Source of the DNA: Knoellia sp. S7-12 | Lineage (GTDB): Bacteria; Actinomycetota; Actinomycetes; Actinomycetales; Dermatophilaceae | Length of the DNA: 64,000 bases | Direction of reading: 5' to 3' | Assembly: GCF_040518285.1 (NCBI RefSeq) | Contig: NZ_CP155449.1 | Span: 1,178,001 to 1,242,000, forward strand | Notes under the pieces: generated by a model | What the model saw: only the letters and a program-made list of their open reading frames with translations | Database searches by the model: none | What the model was told of the DNA's origin: nothing | Part shown: positions 1 to 8,820 of the stretch, one piece after another | Layout of the letters: each line of letters opens with the position of its first letter | How positions within the stretch are numbered: the stretch's first letter is position 1 | Program-made: the position numbers and the translations under genes

Positions 1-703
1 TCGGCACGAAGCAGACGACCATCTCGGGCGTCGTGTCGAACGCCGACCAGTAGTCCTTGGCCGCGAGGGCATGCACGTGCTGCCGCAGCGCCCTGGCATG
101 GTCGCGAAGCAGCTCAGCCCGCTCGTCGTCGGGCAGCTCCTCGGTCTGGGCCTCGAGGAAGGCAGCCATAGGCGCCTTGGCGTCGATGACGAGCGACCGA
201 TCACCGGGCAGGCGGACGACGACGTCGGGGCGCACCTCGCGGTCGTGCCGGCTCCGAGCCCGCACCTGCTCCTCGAAGTCGCAGCGCGCCAACATGCCCG
301 AGACCTCGAGAACGCGGCGCAGCTGCACTTCACCCCAGGACCCGCGCACCGAGGACGAACGCAACGAGCCTGCGAGGGACTGCGTCTGACGCCCCAGCTG
401 CTGGGCCTCGGACTCGACCCGGCCCATGACGGCCCGGATCGCGCCGAACTGTTCGACGCGGTCACGCTCGAGAACTCCCACCTGACTCTCCACCCGGCCC
501 AGAGCATCTCGAAGGGGTGCGAGCAACGAGGCCGTCTCGAGGTCCTCGGCGAGCGACGCCTCGAGGTCGACAACCCTCTCGCGCAGCAGATCACGCTCGG
601 TCGCCACGGAAGCGACGCGCACGGCATACGCCTGCTTGAGAAGCAGGTATGCCGCCAGCGCACCGATGACGATGCCGCCCACCAACGCGATCCACGGGTT
701 CAT
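1..703 (-). CDS. rmuC: DNA recombination protein RmuC (partial, C-terminus outside window)
   Basis: Reading leftwards from an ATG at 703, about 234 residues are visible before the frame leaves the window at position 1. An N-terminal hydrophobic anchor of about 20 residues is followed by a long Glu/Arg/Leu-rich coiled-coil stretch and then the conserved RmuC nuclease-like core, including a VIDAKAP motif and a downstream DYWSAFDTTPEMVV stretch. RmuC proteins limit recombination at inverted repeats; the exact activity is unproven. It lies about 40 bases downstream of the DUF389 gene on the same strand and may share its transcript. The frame carries no stop within the window, so only the C-terminal part is missing. 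Confidence 0.88.
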   Translation of the reverse strand, partial: MNPWIALVGGIVIGALAAYLLLKQAYAVRVASVATERDLLRERVVDLEASLAEDLETASLLAPLRDALGRVESQVGVLERDRVEQFGAIRAVMGRVESEAQQLGRQTQSLAGSLRSSSVRGSWGEVQLRRVLEVSGMLARCDFEEQVRARSRHDREVRPDVVVRLPGDRSLVIDAKAPMAAFLEAQTEELPDDERAELLRDHARALRQHVHALAAKDYWSAFDTTPEMVVCFVP

Positions 704-744
704 GGACGTCACCGTGCCACGCGGCACCGACAGGCTCGGGGAGG

Positions 745-1671
745 TCAGGCTCGCACGACCGGTCGCAGGACGCGCTGCAGCCACACCGTGGTGACGCCGG
801 CGACGAGCATGCCCGCGATGTTGACGGCGAGCTGGCTGATCGAACCTCGAATCTCATCAGGTGCCCACAGCGCCAAAGCCAGCGCCAGGTTGCCTGCTGC
901 GGGCACCGTCGTCACGGAGATGAAGACCCCCACCATGGCCGCAGACTTGGCCGTCGTCATCGCGAGGACTCCTGCCGCACCGGCGACCAGGGCCACGGTG
1001 AAGGACCAACGGTCGGGGTGCCAGATGAAGCCGGTGAGCGGTCGTGGCCGCGTCACCATCTCGGAGGTGATGAATCCGGACCACCCGGCGACCAGTGCGA
1101 GCAGCGCCACCGCAGCGATCACGATGACGAACGCGGCAACCAGGCGGGCCAGTCCGTCCCACGCCAGACGCCAGTGTCCGAAGCCGAGCGCGACGCACGC
1201 ACCGGCGATCGACGCGAACTCGGGGCCGACGACCATCGCTCCCACCACGAGGACCGCGGAGTCGGTGATGACCGCGATCGCCGCGAGGATCGTCGCGAGG
1301 ACGAGAAAGGCGAAATAGGTCGCGCTCGGCCGGGCACTCGTGCGAGCCCGGTCGATCACGGCACCCCACAGCACCGCGTCATCCGGGTCGCCCGGCGCGG
1401 CTCGACCCACGGCTGAAGCGGCGTCGAACCGGGACCCGTCGACGTCGCTGAACGCCAACCCGCCGCGCTCCGGCAGCCCTGTCGCAGTGATCGCGTCGAT
1501 GACGTCGCTCGCCGCCTCGCGCGCCACATCGGCCTCGATCGCGTCGCCGACCGGTTGGACCGACACCCCACGCATGACGACGACATTGGTCACGCGGTCG
1601 TCGTCGACGAGGAGGGCCTCGATGGTGTGCGAGAGGTCGTCGGGGACCGTCATGCGCAGGTGGACAAGCAT
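745..1671 (-). CDS. DUF389 family integral membrane protein
   Basis: 308 residues. The first ~100 residues are soluble and ferredoxin-like in look. They are followed by five or six hydrophobic segments, including the family-typical stretch VITDSAVLVVGAMVVGPEF (about residues 150-170). This order (N-terminal soluble domain, then DUF389 membrane domain) is usual for actinobacterial members. Function is unknown in the family. A later ATG (residue 7) is an alternative start. It is the first gene of a minus-strand pair with rmuC and is divergent from the Nudix gene at 1737. Confidence 0.85.
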   Translation of the reverse strand: MLVHLRMTVPDDLSHTIEALLVDDDRVTNVVVMRGVSVQPVGDAIEADVAREAASDVIDAITATGLPERGGLAFSDVDGSRFDAASAVGRAAPGDPDDAVLWGAVIDRARTSARPSATYFAFLVLATILAAIAVITDSAVLVVGAMVVGPEFASIAGACVALGFGHWRLAWDGLARLVAAFVIVIAAVALLALVAGWSGFITSEMVTRPRPLTGFIWHPDRWSFTVALVAGAAGVLAMTTAKSAAMVGVFISVTTVPAAGNLALALALWAPDEIRGSISQLAVNIAGMLVAGVTTVWLQRVLRPVVRA

Positions 1672-1736
1672 GTCGAGCAGCGTATGCCGCGTGGTCGCCT
1701 CGTCACGTCAGCCGGCCCGCAGGTTAGCCTCGGTGC

Positions 1737-2282
1737 ATGGCTGACCGCGGGCGACCCGAGACCTCCAACAAGCCTGCAGATGAGGCGAGTCGCCGCTCGT
1801 TCATCCACATCCTCAACGCCAAGCTCCCGCGCAAGCGCAACATCGCACAGGGGCTGCTCCGCAACGAGGAGGGCGAGATCCTCCTCTGCGAGCTGGCCTA
1901 CAAGGCCGAGTGGGACCTGCCCGGCGGGGTCGTGGATCCCCAGGAGTCGCCGGCCGCGTGTGTCGTGCGCGAGATCAGTGAGGAGCTCGGCGTCTCACTA
2001 GGCCTCCAACGTCTCCTTGCCGTCAACTGGCTGCCCCCGTGGCGCGGTTGGGACGACGCGGTCCTCTTTCTTTACGACATGGGCGTGGTCCCGAGTTCGT
2101 TCACCGACGACCTCACGCTGCTGCCCCGTGAGATCAAGGCCGTGCACTGGGTGTCGCCCGACGCGATCGGCGAGCACGTCGCGCCCTACACCTCACGCAT
2201 GCTGGAGCAGCTCCTGGACGGCGACAACACGGCATACACGGTCTATTTCGAGAACAGCGAAGTCCCCGAGAGCATGCAGTGA
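1737..2282 (+). CDS. Nudix hydrolase
   Basis: 181 residues with a perfect Nudix box, G-x5-E-x7-REUxEExGU, at residues 64-86 (GVVDPQE ... REISEELGV). The box binds divalent metal and hydrolyses nucleoside-diphosphate-linked substrates; the substrate cannot be told from the sequence. The final TGA overlaps the GTG start of the next small gene by 4 bases (GTGA), so the two are translationally coupled. Confidence 0.9.
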   Translation: MADRGRPETSNKPADEASRRSFIHILNAKLPRKRNIAQGLLRNEEGEILLCELAYKAEWDLPGGVVDPQESPAACVVREISEELGVSLGLQRLLAVNWLPPWRGWDDAVLFLYDMGVVPSSFTDDLTLLPREIKAVHWVSPDAIGEHVAPYTSRMLEQLLDGDNTAYTVYFENSEVPESMQ

Positions 2283-2503
2283 CGTTCCCCAAGATCCTCG
2301 GCGTGCTCGCCGCCATGGTGTTCGGGGCCGTGGTCCTCATCTGGATCTTCGTGAGCCTCGCCGCGCTCGTCTATGCGCTCACCCAGAGCGACGGGCAGGC
2401 TGCCCGAATCTATGCGCTGTTCGTCGTGGTCGGCGTCGTTGTGGCCGCCCTCGCGTGGTGGATCGGCAACCGAGTGGCGAAGGCACGCGCCGCACGCCAG
2501 TAG
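2279..2503 (+). CDS. Small two-helix membrane protein of unknown function
   Basis: 74 residues starting at a GTG that overlaps the Nudix stop. Two hydrophobic helices are clear (about residues 6-32 and 44-62), with a short basic tail KARAARQ, which predicts a hairpin membrane protein with both ends on the cytoplasmic side. No family was recognised. Position and overlap indicate co-expression with the Nudix gene. Confidence 0.7.
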   Translation: MTFPKILGVLAAMVFGAVVLIWIFVSLAALVYALTQSDGQAARIYALFVVVGVVVAALAWWIGNRVAKARAARQ

Positions 2504-2515
2504 ACTCCTGTCCCC

Positions 2516-3601
2516 GTGGCACTCTCCATCGGAATCGTCGGGCTCCCCAACGTCGGCAAGTCGACGATGTTCAACGCCCTGACCAAGAACAACGTCCTTG
2601 CTGCGAACTACCCGTTCGCCACGATCGAGCCCAACGTCGGCGTCGTCCCACTGCCGGACGAGCGACTGGCCCGACTTGCCGAGATCCATGGATCCGAGAA
2701 GATCCTGCCGGCGACGGTGTCGTTCGTCGACATCGCCGGGATCGTCCGCGGCGCCTCGGAGGGGGAGGGGCTCGGCAACAAGTTCCTTGCCAACATCCGT
2801 GAGGCTGACGCGATCTGCCAGGTGGTGCGCGCGTTCGAGGACGGGGACGTCGTCCACGTGGACGGCAAGGTCTCGCCCGAGTCCGACATCGAGACGATTC
2901 ACACCGAGCTGATCCTCGCCGACCTCCAGACCCTCGAGAAGGCCGTCGTGCGCCTCGAGAAGGAGGCCCGGATCAAGAAGGAATCCAAGCCTCTGTTGGA
3001 CAACGCGCTCGCGGCTCAGAAGGTGCTCGAGGAGGGCAACACCCTGTATGCCGCTGGGTCGGCCGCCGGTGTCGATCTCGAGGCAGCACGCGGGCTGGGA
3101 CTCATGACCACCAAGCCGTTCATCTATGTGTTCAACCTCGACGAGGACCAGCTCGCCGACGCCGACCTGCACGCGAAGCTGCGCACGCTCGTGGCGCCGG
3201 CCGACGCAGTGTTCCTCAATGCCAAGCTCGAGATGGACCTCATGGACATGTCGCCGGAGGATGCACAGGAGATGCTCGAAGGCTTCGGCGCGACCGAGTC
3301 CGGGCTGAACCAGTTGGCGCGCACCGGTTTTCACACGCTCGGGTTGCAGACCTACCTCACGGCTGGGCCCAAGGAGTCGCGGGCGTGGACGATCGGTCGG
3401 GGCTGGACCGCCCCGCAGGCCGCCGGTGTCATCCACACCGACTTCCAGCGCGGGTTCATCAAGGCCGAGATCGTGTCGTTCGAGGACCTCGATGCTGCCG
3501 GGTCGATGGCCGCGGCAAAGGCGGCCGGACAGGTGCGCATGGAGGGCAAGGAATACGTTATGTCCGATGGCGACGTCGTGGAGTTCCGCTTCAACGTTTG
3601 A
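2516..3601 (+). CDS. ychF: Redox-regulated ATPase YchF (Obg-like)
   Basis: 361 residues, the usual family length, beginning at GTG. The P-loop GLPNVGKST is at residues 9-17, followed by the Obg-like switch motif [16 protein letters not shown] and, after the inserted coiled coil, the C-terminal TGS domain ending FRFNV. YchF binds ATP rather than GTP and associates with ribosomes. The last 15 coding bases before the final variable position are repeated at 9002-9016, marking this 3' end as the probable attachment site of the adjacent island; the protein itself is intact. Confidence 0.95.
   Translation: MALSIGIVGLPNVGKSTMFNALTKNNVLAANYPFATIEPNVGVVPLPDERLARLAEIHGSEKILPATVSFVDIAGIVRGASEGEGLGNKFLANIREADAICQVVRAFEDGDVVHVDGKVSPESDIETIHTELILADLQTLEKAVVRLEKEARIKKESKPLLDNALAAQKVLEEGNTLYAAGSAAGVDLEAARGLGLMTTKPFIYVFNLDEDQLADADLHAKLRTLVAPADAVFLNAKLEMDLMDMSPEDAQEMLEGFGATESGLNQLARTGFHTLGLQTYLTAGPKESRAWTIGRGWTAPQAAGVIHTDFQRGFIKAEIVSFEDLDAAGSMAAAKAAGQVRMEGKEYVMSDGDVVEFRFNV
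3583..3597 (+). repeat. attL-like direct repeat in the 3' end of ychF
   Basis: The 15-base word GTTCCGCTTCAACGT encodes the last ychF residues (FRFNV) and recurs exactly at 9002-9016. Beyond it the two copies still agree at 5 of the next 7 bases (TTGAGGC versus ATGACGC). Both copies end in the codons for FRFNV followed by TGA, as expected when an element integrates at a gene end and restores its reading frame. Confidence 0.75.
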
Positions 3602-3634
3602 GGCAACTGGATCCGACCTCAAGGAGTAGGAGCA

Positions 3635-4378
3635 ATGCCTCAAACTGTTGATCCCGCGTGGGCCAAGAAGGTACTCGATTGGTGGATTACCCAAACTGAT
3701 GAGGCGCTCAAGGGATGGTCAAAGTGTGCGCGAGTTCGCTTTCTGCTCGTCGGGACCAAAGACGGACTTGCTGCTCCAGCGAGAACTTCAGACCCGCCGG
3801 GTGATCCGTGTCGTTCTGGCATGAACGAAGTCGGCGCGCTCGTGCGCCCCATGGCCAGACACAAGTTCGTCGAACTGCAGAATGGTCTCGACTTGGCGCG
3901 GCGCGCTTGGTCACCTCGCGACTCGGGAAGAGACGGCACGCTTCATCACCGGGACTTCAGCGCCGACCATGGCCGCAGACTCTCTGCACCCGTTGGTCTG
4001 GGGTGCGGCGTCGAAGCTGTGGCTTGGTGCCCACTTCGGCGCAGCGGTCCAGCGAGCGGCCACCTTCTTAACGCGCACGCACACGACCTAACTGGTCGTC
4101 GGGACGTATCGGACAGTGGCCTGATGGCACAGGTCTTCTCACTCAGCCCGCCAGAGCCGGGCAAGCCACGACTTCGGTGGCCGGGGGACGACAGCGACCT
4201 CAACGTCAAGGCCATGCGGACTGGACTGCTGCAGTTCAGTCAGGGCTGCTTCATGGCGATCCGCAACCCAATGACGCACAGTACCGACGAGAATGTCGAG
4301 CAGAAGGCACTGGAGCAGCTCGCCGTCCTGAGCATGTTGGCGCGATGGATCGAAGAGTGGGAGCTTGTAGAAGCCTGA
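3635..4378 (+). pseudogene. TIGR02391/Hypoth_Ymh-like protein, disrupted by several frameshifts
   Basis: One open frame of 247 codons exists, but only its ends look protein-like. The C-terminal ~80 residues (GRRDVSDSGLMAQVFS, PPEPGKPRLRW, GCFMAIRNPMTH, LARWIEEW) match my recollection of the TIGR02391/Ymh family. The preceding family block, SLHPLVWGAASKLW, is in another frame (about 3978-4070), and the switch near 4062-4072 needs a -1 shift. Further upstream, a plausible block LLLQRELQTRRVIRVVLA lies in yet another phase (about 3765-3818). At least three frame changes are needed, so this is most likely a decayed gene. Family members are often of unknown function and occur in accessory regions. 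Confidence 0.65.
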
Positions 4379-4442
4379 AGGGCCGCATGCCACCACGACC
4401 GGGCGGCTACCCTCTGGGGGACGGTAGCGACGGGGAGAGCAG

Positions 4443-5072
4443 ATGAACGGCACGCAGGTACCCCTTTGGGCCCTTCTGCTGACAGGACTGGCTGCCGTGG
4501 TCGGGCCGATGGTCAGCACCTGGTCAGGCAATAGGAACGCGGTGGCGTTGCTGCGCGAGCAGCACAGCCTTGAGCAACGGGCCGCCGAGCAAGCCCGTCA
4601 GGAGGAGCGTCGGGTCGCTGAGTTAGCAGTGAAGCGCGCGGTGTACAGCGAAGCCCTGACCGTGTACTCGCAGTTGCGTTCGATCGACACGACGCTCAGC
4701 GGGGTCAACTTTGATGGGTCGCATGTCGTTATCGACTCACTGACCAAGCGGTTGCATGAAGTAAGCACCAAGGTAGCCATCTGCGCCGGGGAGCTCATCA
4801 CGCTCTCCTGCGAAGGCCTTCTGTACAACGGGGAGGCCTTGATGGCCCGAACCCTTATCTCGGCACATGGCGAGGCGAACGATGAACTTGATGCCAAGCT
4901 GCGAGTCCGGATTAACGAGTACAGGCGTGACTTCGACAAACTGCGCGAGCTGATGCTTCGGGACCTTGCTGAAGAACATGCCCGCCGCGACGGTCAGCCC
5001 TTCTCGATGCCACACGACCACGCCGCCGCCCCGCCCCCGGAGAAGGAAGAACGGGGACGGGGCGGCAGCTGA
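4443..5072 (+). CDS. Orphan membrane-anchored coiled-coil protein
   Basis: 209 residues, ATG preceded by GGGGAGAGC as ribosome binding site. One N-terminal transmembrane helix (about residues 7-26) is followed by a long charged, Ala/Glu/Arg-rich coiled coil (about 30-75), a mixed helical region, a second charged helix near 150-180, and a His/Pro-rich tail. No family was recognised. It sits in the island between the disrupted Ymh-like gene and the XRE/ImmA pair. The layout resembles generic phage or island membrane proteins, but no function can be assigned. Confidence 0.6.
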   Translation: MNGTQVPLWALLLTGLAAVVGPMVSTWSGNRNAVALLREQHSLEQRAAEQARQEERRVAELAVKRAVYSEALTVYSQLRSIDTTLSGVNFDGSHVVIDSLTKRLHEVSTKVAICAGELITLSCEGLLYNGEALMARTLISAHGEANDELDAKLRVRINEYRRDFDKLRELMLRDLAEEHARRDGQPFSMPHDHAAAPPPEKEERGRGGS

Positions 5073-5526
5073 GGATCTCTAGCGACTCCGCTCACTAACT
5101 CGGGCCGTGGCGCTAGGGCCTCGCCGCCGCCGAGCGAGTGGGGAAAGGACTAATAACACCACTGCCCGGCGCGACATCATCAGGCGGTCAGGTCGACCTG
5201 CACGATGCCGGACAGAGGCAGCTCGCGCCTCCCTCGAACCGACCCTCCGCGCGGCAGCGCACCAGGTTCCGACCGAAGTCGTCGCCGCTGGTGCCCCACC
5301 CGAGGGAAACGGTGCCGTCGTGGAACAGTCGCTGTGACTGAGCGTCGCGATATGGACACCGCTACTTGTTCGCCGTCCCCAACCACTCCTAGCGCTTTAA
5401 CCCACTCCCGAAGGCAGATCGTCCGCACGCGTGTCTGTCGGCGACTGGACCACACTAGAGGACTGTGGCGCATCCGGCACGGGGGCATCGCTTGAACGTC
5501 GACAAAATCTCGCGATCGCGGCAGGT
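5073..5526. other. Gene-free stretch inside the island
   Basis: 454 bases between the orphan membrane protein and the XRE regulator. Several short open frames exist on both strands, but none shows a credible start, codon bias or family motif. A CGCGATCGCG palindrome at about 5512-5521 precedes the regulator's stop. I see no RNA gene or terminator I can defend. Confidence 0.5.
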
Positions 5527-5961
5527 CTAGCGTTGGTTGCCTTCGGCCTTGCCGCTCATGACTATGGCGTCGTAGATGAATTTCCAGCGTTCGGGGGTTC
5601 GCGGGGCTTCTCCGCGGAACTTGATGCCCGCGAGCATGGCGATGTCTGCTTCTGGCAGGTCTGTTTGCGTTGCAAAGACGCGTAGGGATTCCGGTACTGC
5701 TTGTTGCTCGTTGGCTTGGACGCTGCGGCCGAGTAGATCGCCGAGGGTGACGCCGAGTGCCGTCGCGAGCTTGTGGAGGATCGCGACGCCGGGTCGGCTT
5801 CCTGTGCCGTTCTCGACGGTGGATAGGTAGGACTTGCTGACGCCGGCGCGGGTCGCGAGTTCGGTTAACGACATGCTGGTTTGGTTGCGCAGCTCGCGTA
5901 TACGGGCGCCGATGACTGGTGCGTCATTCAAGGGCGACTGGTAGCTCCGAGCGGGACTCAT
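5527..5961 (-). CDS. XRE-family transcriptional regulator
   Basis: 144 residues with a lambda-repressor-type helix-turn-helix near residues 18-75 (SLTELATRAGVSKSYLSTVE; conserved GVTLGDLL at the end). The start at 5961 is chosen because its ATG overlaps the stop of the upstream ImmA/IrrE gene in an ATGA arrangement; a longer upstream frame on this strand only overlaps that gene. The C-terminal ~65 residues have no recognised domain. Pairing with an ImmA/IrrE metalloprotease suggests a repressor cleaved under stress, as in ICEBs1 ImmR/ImmA (family knowledge). The divergent peroxidase is a plausible target (inference). Confidence 0.85.
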   Translation of the reverse strand: MSPARSYQSPLNDAPVIGARIRELRNQTSMSLTELATRAGVSKSYLSTVENGTGSRPGVAILHKLATALGVTLGDLLGRSVQANEQQAVPESLRVFATQTDLPEADIAMLAGIKFRGEAPRTPERWKFIYDAIVMSGKAEGNQR

Positions 5962-6833
5962 CGGCCTGGCCGTCCAGCTGCGGTCGCTGCTAGGCCTAGT
6001 GCTAGTACGCGCATGACGCTCTCGCCTTCGTGGTTGTTGTACGGGTACGGGCGGGCAGCGACCCGGTAGCCGCCTGATAGGCAGAGGGATCGCATGTCGG
6101 TGATCTCGTCGACGTACTCGCCTTGGGTTGCTTGGAAAATCGGATGCTCTCGGGGTACGGACTTGTTGCGCGGGATGAAGACTTCGAGACCGGAGGACCA
6201 CGATGCACTGGTGACTCGAAGCTCGGGTTGTGGGTTGCTCCGGCTTGCGGCGAACTCGAGACTGGCGAAGAACGAGGGCATGGCGGACAGCCGTACGTAA
6301 CGCCGAGCGGTTGCCGCAAGGCTGGCGCCATACGCGGCAGCGACGGTCTCGATGCTGTCCCACCCGAACTGCGCGCCGGCGAACGAGTCCTGGACGAAGC
6401 GGCGGGGGAGTAGCAGCTCGCTGGCGCCGACGTCAGCCAGCCACTCAACCTTCAGCTCTGCACCGGCTTTTGGTTTCGAAGCGCCGGGGTTGCATCTGAA
6501 GTTCGTGGTCATGGTGAATCCGGGCAGCAGCGTGTGGCAGATCTCGTGACCCATCGTGAAGTTCTGTCGTACCGCGCTGTCCGTGGCGCAGAGCTCGATG
6601 CGGAGTCGTCCGCGGTCATTGATCAAGCATCCCGAGTGCGAGCTGACTGTTTGGGTGATTTCGATGATCGACTGCAGGCTGGCGAGTAACCGCATGTCGA
6701 CGGGTGGTTCGACCTCGCCGTCGAGGGTGAGCTGCTCGGCCAGTGTCTCGATCAGGACGTCCGGCGCTACGCCCGGTCGGAGGCGCATCGCCTCCTCGAG
6801 CGCGGAGAGCCGTCTTATCGCCGTCATCCTCAC
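5958..6833 (-). CDS. ImmA/IrrE-family zinc metallopeptidase
   Basis: 291 residues. The zinc-binding HEICH motif is at residues 96-100 (GHEICHTLLPGF), and the third ligand is probably Glu130 in EWLADVGASELLLP. This pattern defines ImmA/IrrE (DUF955) proteases, which cleave partner XRE repressors. About 150 extra C-terminal residues show no known domain. The next gene on the strand is an XRE regulator overlapping by four bases. The start may be the ATG at 6833 or that at 6827, two codons later. It lies divergent from the peroxidase gene. Confidence 0.88.
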   Translation of the reverse strand: MRMTAIRRLSALEEAMRLRPGVAPDVLIETLAEQLTLDGEVEPPVDMRLLASLQSIIEITQTVSSHSGCLINDRGRLRIELCATDSAVRQNFTMGHEICHTLLPGFTMTTNFRCNPGASKPKAGAELKVEWLADVGASELLLPRRFVQDSFAGAQFGWDSIETVAAAYGASLAATARRYVRLSAMPSFFASLEFAASRSNPQPELRVTSASWSSGLEVFIPRNKSVPREHPIFQATQGEYVDEITDMRSLCLSGGYRVAARPYPYNNHEGESVMRVLALGLAATAAGRPGR

Positions 6834-6844
6834 TAACGATAGAC

Positions 6845-6930
6845 CGTTCGCATTGACGGATCCCGCATCTCTGTGTCACTGTCGAGTCGTGCGTTCGCAA
6901 TAGCGGACTCGCTCAACATGAACGCGAACG
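6845..6930. promoter_or_regulatory. Divergent promoter region with three CGTTCGC sites
   Basis: The 123 bases between the ImmA/IrrE start (6833) and the peroxidase start (6957) contain CGTTCGC at 6845-6851 and 6892-6898, and its reverse complement at 6924-6930. Repeated copies of one heptamer in a short divergent promoter suggest operator sites, most simply for the XRE regulator encoded in the leftward operon. The regulatory role is inference. Confidence 0.45.
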
Positions 6931-6956
6931 ACTACTACTAGAGTGGAGACCGAGCT

Positions 6957-8483
6957 ATGACGGAAAGTCCTGCCGACGACGGATCCGCAGCGCCGCTGCC
7001 GCCCGCGGCCCACGGTGCGACGCCGACTCGAGGAATTGGCAACGTTCCTCGGTCGACGACCGAAACGGGCAAGTTCGGCCGCCTGTTCCGCGGTCTGCCG
7101 CCGCTGGTGCTGGACGAGACACAGATCCAGAACGTCGTCAATATGATGGTGGATGCCGGTGACCAGGGGGCAGGTGGTGGCTGGAGCGGCACGCCGACAG
7201 CCTCGGACGTGGCCGCGCCTGCCGGTTGGACCTACTTCGCCCAGTTCGTCGACCACGACGTCACCTTCGACCCCACGTCCCTGCTCGACCAAGCCAACGA
7301 TCCCGACGCGCTTGAGAACTTCAGGACGCCCCGCTTTGACCTGGACTCGGTCTACGGTCTGGGACCGTCTGCGAACCCTTGGCTGTACGACCAGAACGAC
7401 CCTGACAAACTGCTCCTCGGCGTCAACCCGCCCGAGTACGCGGCGCGGGACCTGAATCGCAACCACCAGGGCCGGGCGCTCGTCGGCGACCCGCGCAACG
7501 ACGTGCACGTCATCATCTCGCAGTTGCACCTGGCTTTCGTTGAGTTCCACAACCACGTCGTCGACCGGGTCCGAGCGGACCCGACACTGGTCGGCGGGGT
7601 GCCGGCCACCCCTGTAGGGGGCTGGGGCGGCGGCGCGCCGGTCGGTTACCGCCCGACCTTCGCTCAGATCGTCACATTGGTGCGGTGGCACTACCAGTGG
7701 TTGGTGCTGATGGGGTTCCTGCCCGCCATCGTCGGAGCAGACACGATGAGCGCGGTGCTGAAGCGGGACAAGAAGGACCGACTCGACTCCGACCTGCGGC
7801 TCTACAACGTTCGACGCAAACCGTGGATGCCGGTGGAGTTCTCAGCGGCTGCCTACCGTTTCGGGCACAGTCTCGTGCGTGACGCCTACCTTCTCAACGT
7901 CGGTCTCTCGCCGCTGCCGGTGTTTTCGTCCGATGGCGACGCGAACCCGCTCGCCGACCTGCGGGGCTTCCGCCGACTTCCCGCCGGCTGGGAGATCGAG
8001 TGGCACCGGTTCTTCGACGGGTTGCCCACCTCGGGTCCCGACACGCAGCGAGCTCGCCTGTTCGACACCAGGATCGCCCCGCCACTGCACTCACTGCCCG
8101 CCTCAATCGACCACATGCGCCGCTCGCTCGCACTGCTCAACATCAAGCGAGGCGTAGCGGTCGAGCTGCCGAGCGGGGAAGACTTCGCCACGGCTGTCGC
8201 TGGCAAGGTCGGACTCGACCCTATGAGCGTTGCGGTACAGAGTGGCCTTCCACACGGCAGCCCCCTATGGTTCTGGTTCCTCAAGGAGGCCGAGGTCCAG
8301 CGCAGCGGACAGTCGCTGGGTCCGATCGGCGGTCGGGTGGTCGCCGAGGTGCTCGTCGGCCTCGCCGAGAACGATCCGTCCTCGTTCCTCAAGGCTCAAC
8401 CCGACTGGCGACCAACGCTCGGGGCTCAGCATGGCGAGTTCACCATCGCTGACCTCCTGACGATTGCGGCGGTGACGTTGTAG
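6957..8483 (+). CDS. Haem peroxidase, animal/peroxidasin-like superfamily
   Basis: 508 residues without a signal peptide. The distal histidine motif QFVDHD is at 96-101, a candidate catalytic arginine lies in GDPRNDVH (about 180), and the proximal-histidine motif YRFGHSLVRD at about 300-309 (His304). These three blocks, in this order, identify the cyclooxygenase/myeloperoxidase-like (An_peroxidase) fold, which oxidises substrates with hydrogen peroxide at a covalent or b-type haem. The substrate is unknown. It is divergent from the ImmA/XRE pair inside the island and is followed by a hairpin terminator, so it appears to be transcribed alone. Confidence 0.85.
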   Translation: MTESPADDGSAAPLPPAAHGATPTRGIGNVPRSTTETGKFGRLFRGLPPLVLDETQIQNVVNMMVDAGDQGAGGGWSGTPTASDVAAPAGWTYFAQFVDHDVTFDPTSLLDQANDPDALENFRTPRFDLDSVYGLGPSANPWLYDQNDPDKLLLGVNPPEYAARDLNRNHQGRALVGDPRNDVHVIISQLHLAFVEFHNHVVDRVRADPTLVGGVPATPVGGWGGGAPVGYRPTFAQIVTLVRWHYQWLVLMGFLPAIVGADTMSAVLKRDKKDRLDSDLRLYNVRRKPWMPVEFSAAAYRFGHSLVRDAYLLNVGLSPLPVFSSDGDANPLADLRGFRRLPAGWEIEWHRFFDGLPTSGPDTQRARLFDTRIAPPLHSLPASIDHMRRSLALLNIKRGVAVELPSGEDFATAVAGKVGLDPMSVAVQSGLPHGSPLWFWFLKEAEVQRSGQSLGPIGGRVVAEVLVGLAENDPSSFLKAQPDWRPTLGAQHGEFTIADLLTIAAVTL

Positions 8484-8490
8484 TTCCGTC

Positions 8491-8523
8491 TTGGCGTACC
8501 GGCCCATGTGGCCGGGACGCCAA
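8491..8523 (+). terminator. Hairpin terminator after the peroxidase gene
   Basis: Stem TTGGCGTACCGGCC (8491-8504) pairs with GGCCGGGACGCCAA (8510-8523), with one mismatch and a 5-base loop, beginning 8 bases after the stop codon. There is no T-run, as is common in high-GC genomes. Confidence 0.7.
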
Positions 8524-8675
8524 CCCTCGCTACCTGCGCAATGCCAGATGCGATCGGTCGCGTCCATCAGTCAGCCTGTTTCCAGGCGTCGGGCACGTCT
8601 GGTCTATATGTCGCTCGGGTGTGCAGCACGACTAGATGACATCTAGCTGCGTCGATGGGTGTCGAGGCTGGAAGG

Positions 8676-8820
8676 ATGTGCACCCTGTCGAAGGCCTTCC
8701 CCTGAGGAGTCCCTAGAGGACGCCATACGGATCTATCGCGACTCAGATACCCTCCTTGCGCGCGTCGCTAAGAACTTCGGAATGTCGCCGTCGTGGCTCA
8801 AGCGGTGGATCGCAATCTAG
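8676..8820 (+). pseudogene. IS3-type transposase OrfA N-terminal remnant
   Basis: An ATG at 8676 opens MCTLSKAFP and then stops. One base away in phase, the frame from 8701 continues PEESLEDAIRIYRDSD ... VAKNFGMSPSWLKRWIAI and stops at 8820. Joined by a frameshift, this reads like the N-terminal helix-turn-helix of IS3-family OrfA proteins (pattern: FPEEFRRDA ... VAKDFGVS..WLKRW). No OrfB and no terminal repeats were seen, so it is a fragment. Confidence 0.6.

Noticed and set aside
5073..5526. Possible small genes or an RNA in the island gap
   Set aside because: Short frames only, with no ribosome binding site or conserved motif, and no hairpin strong enough to defend.
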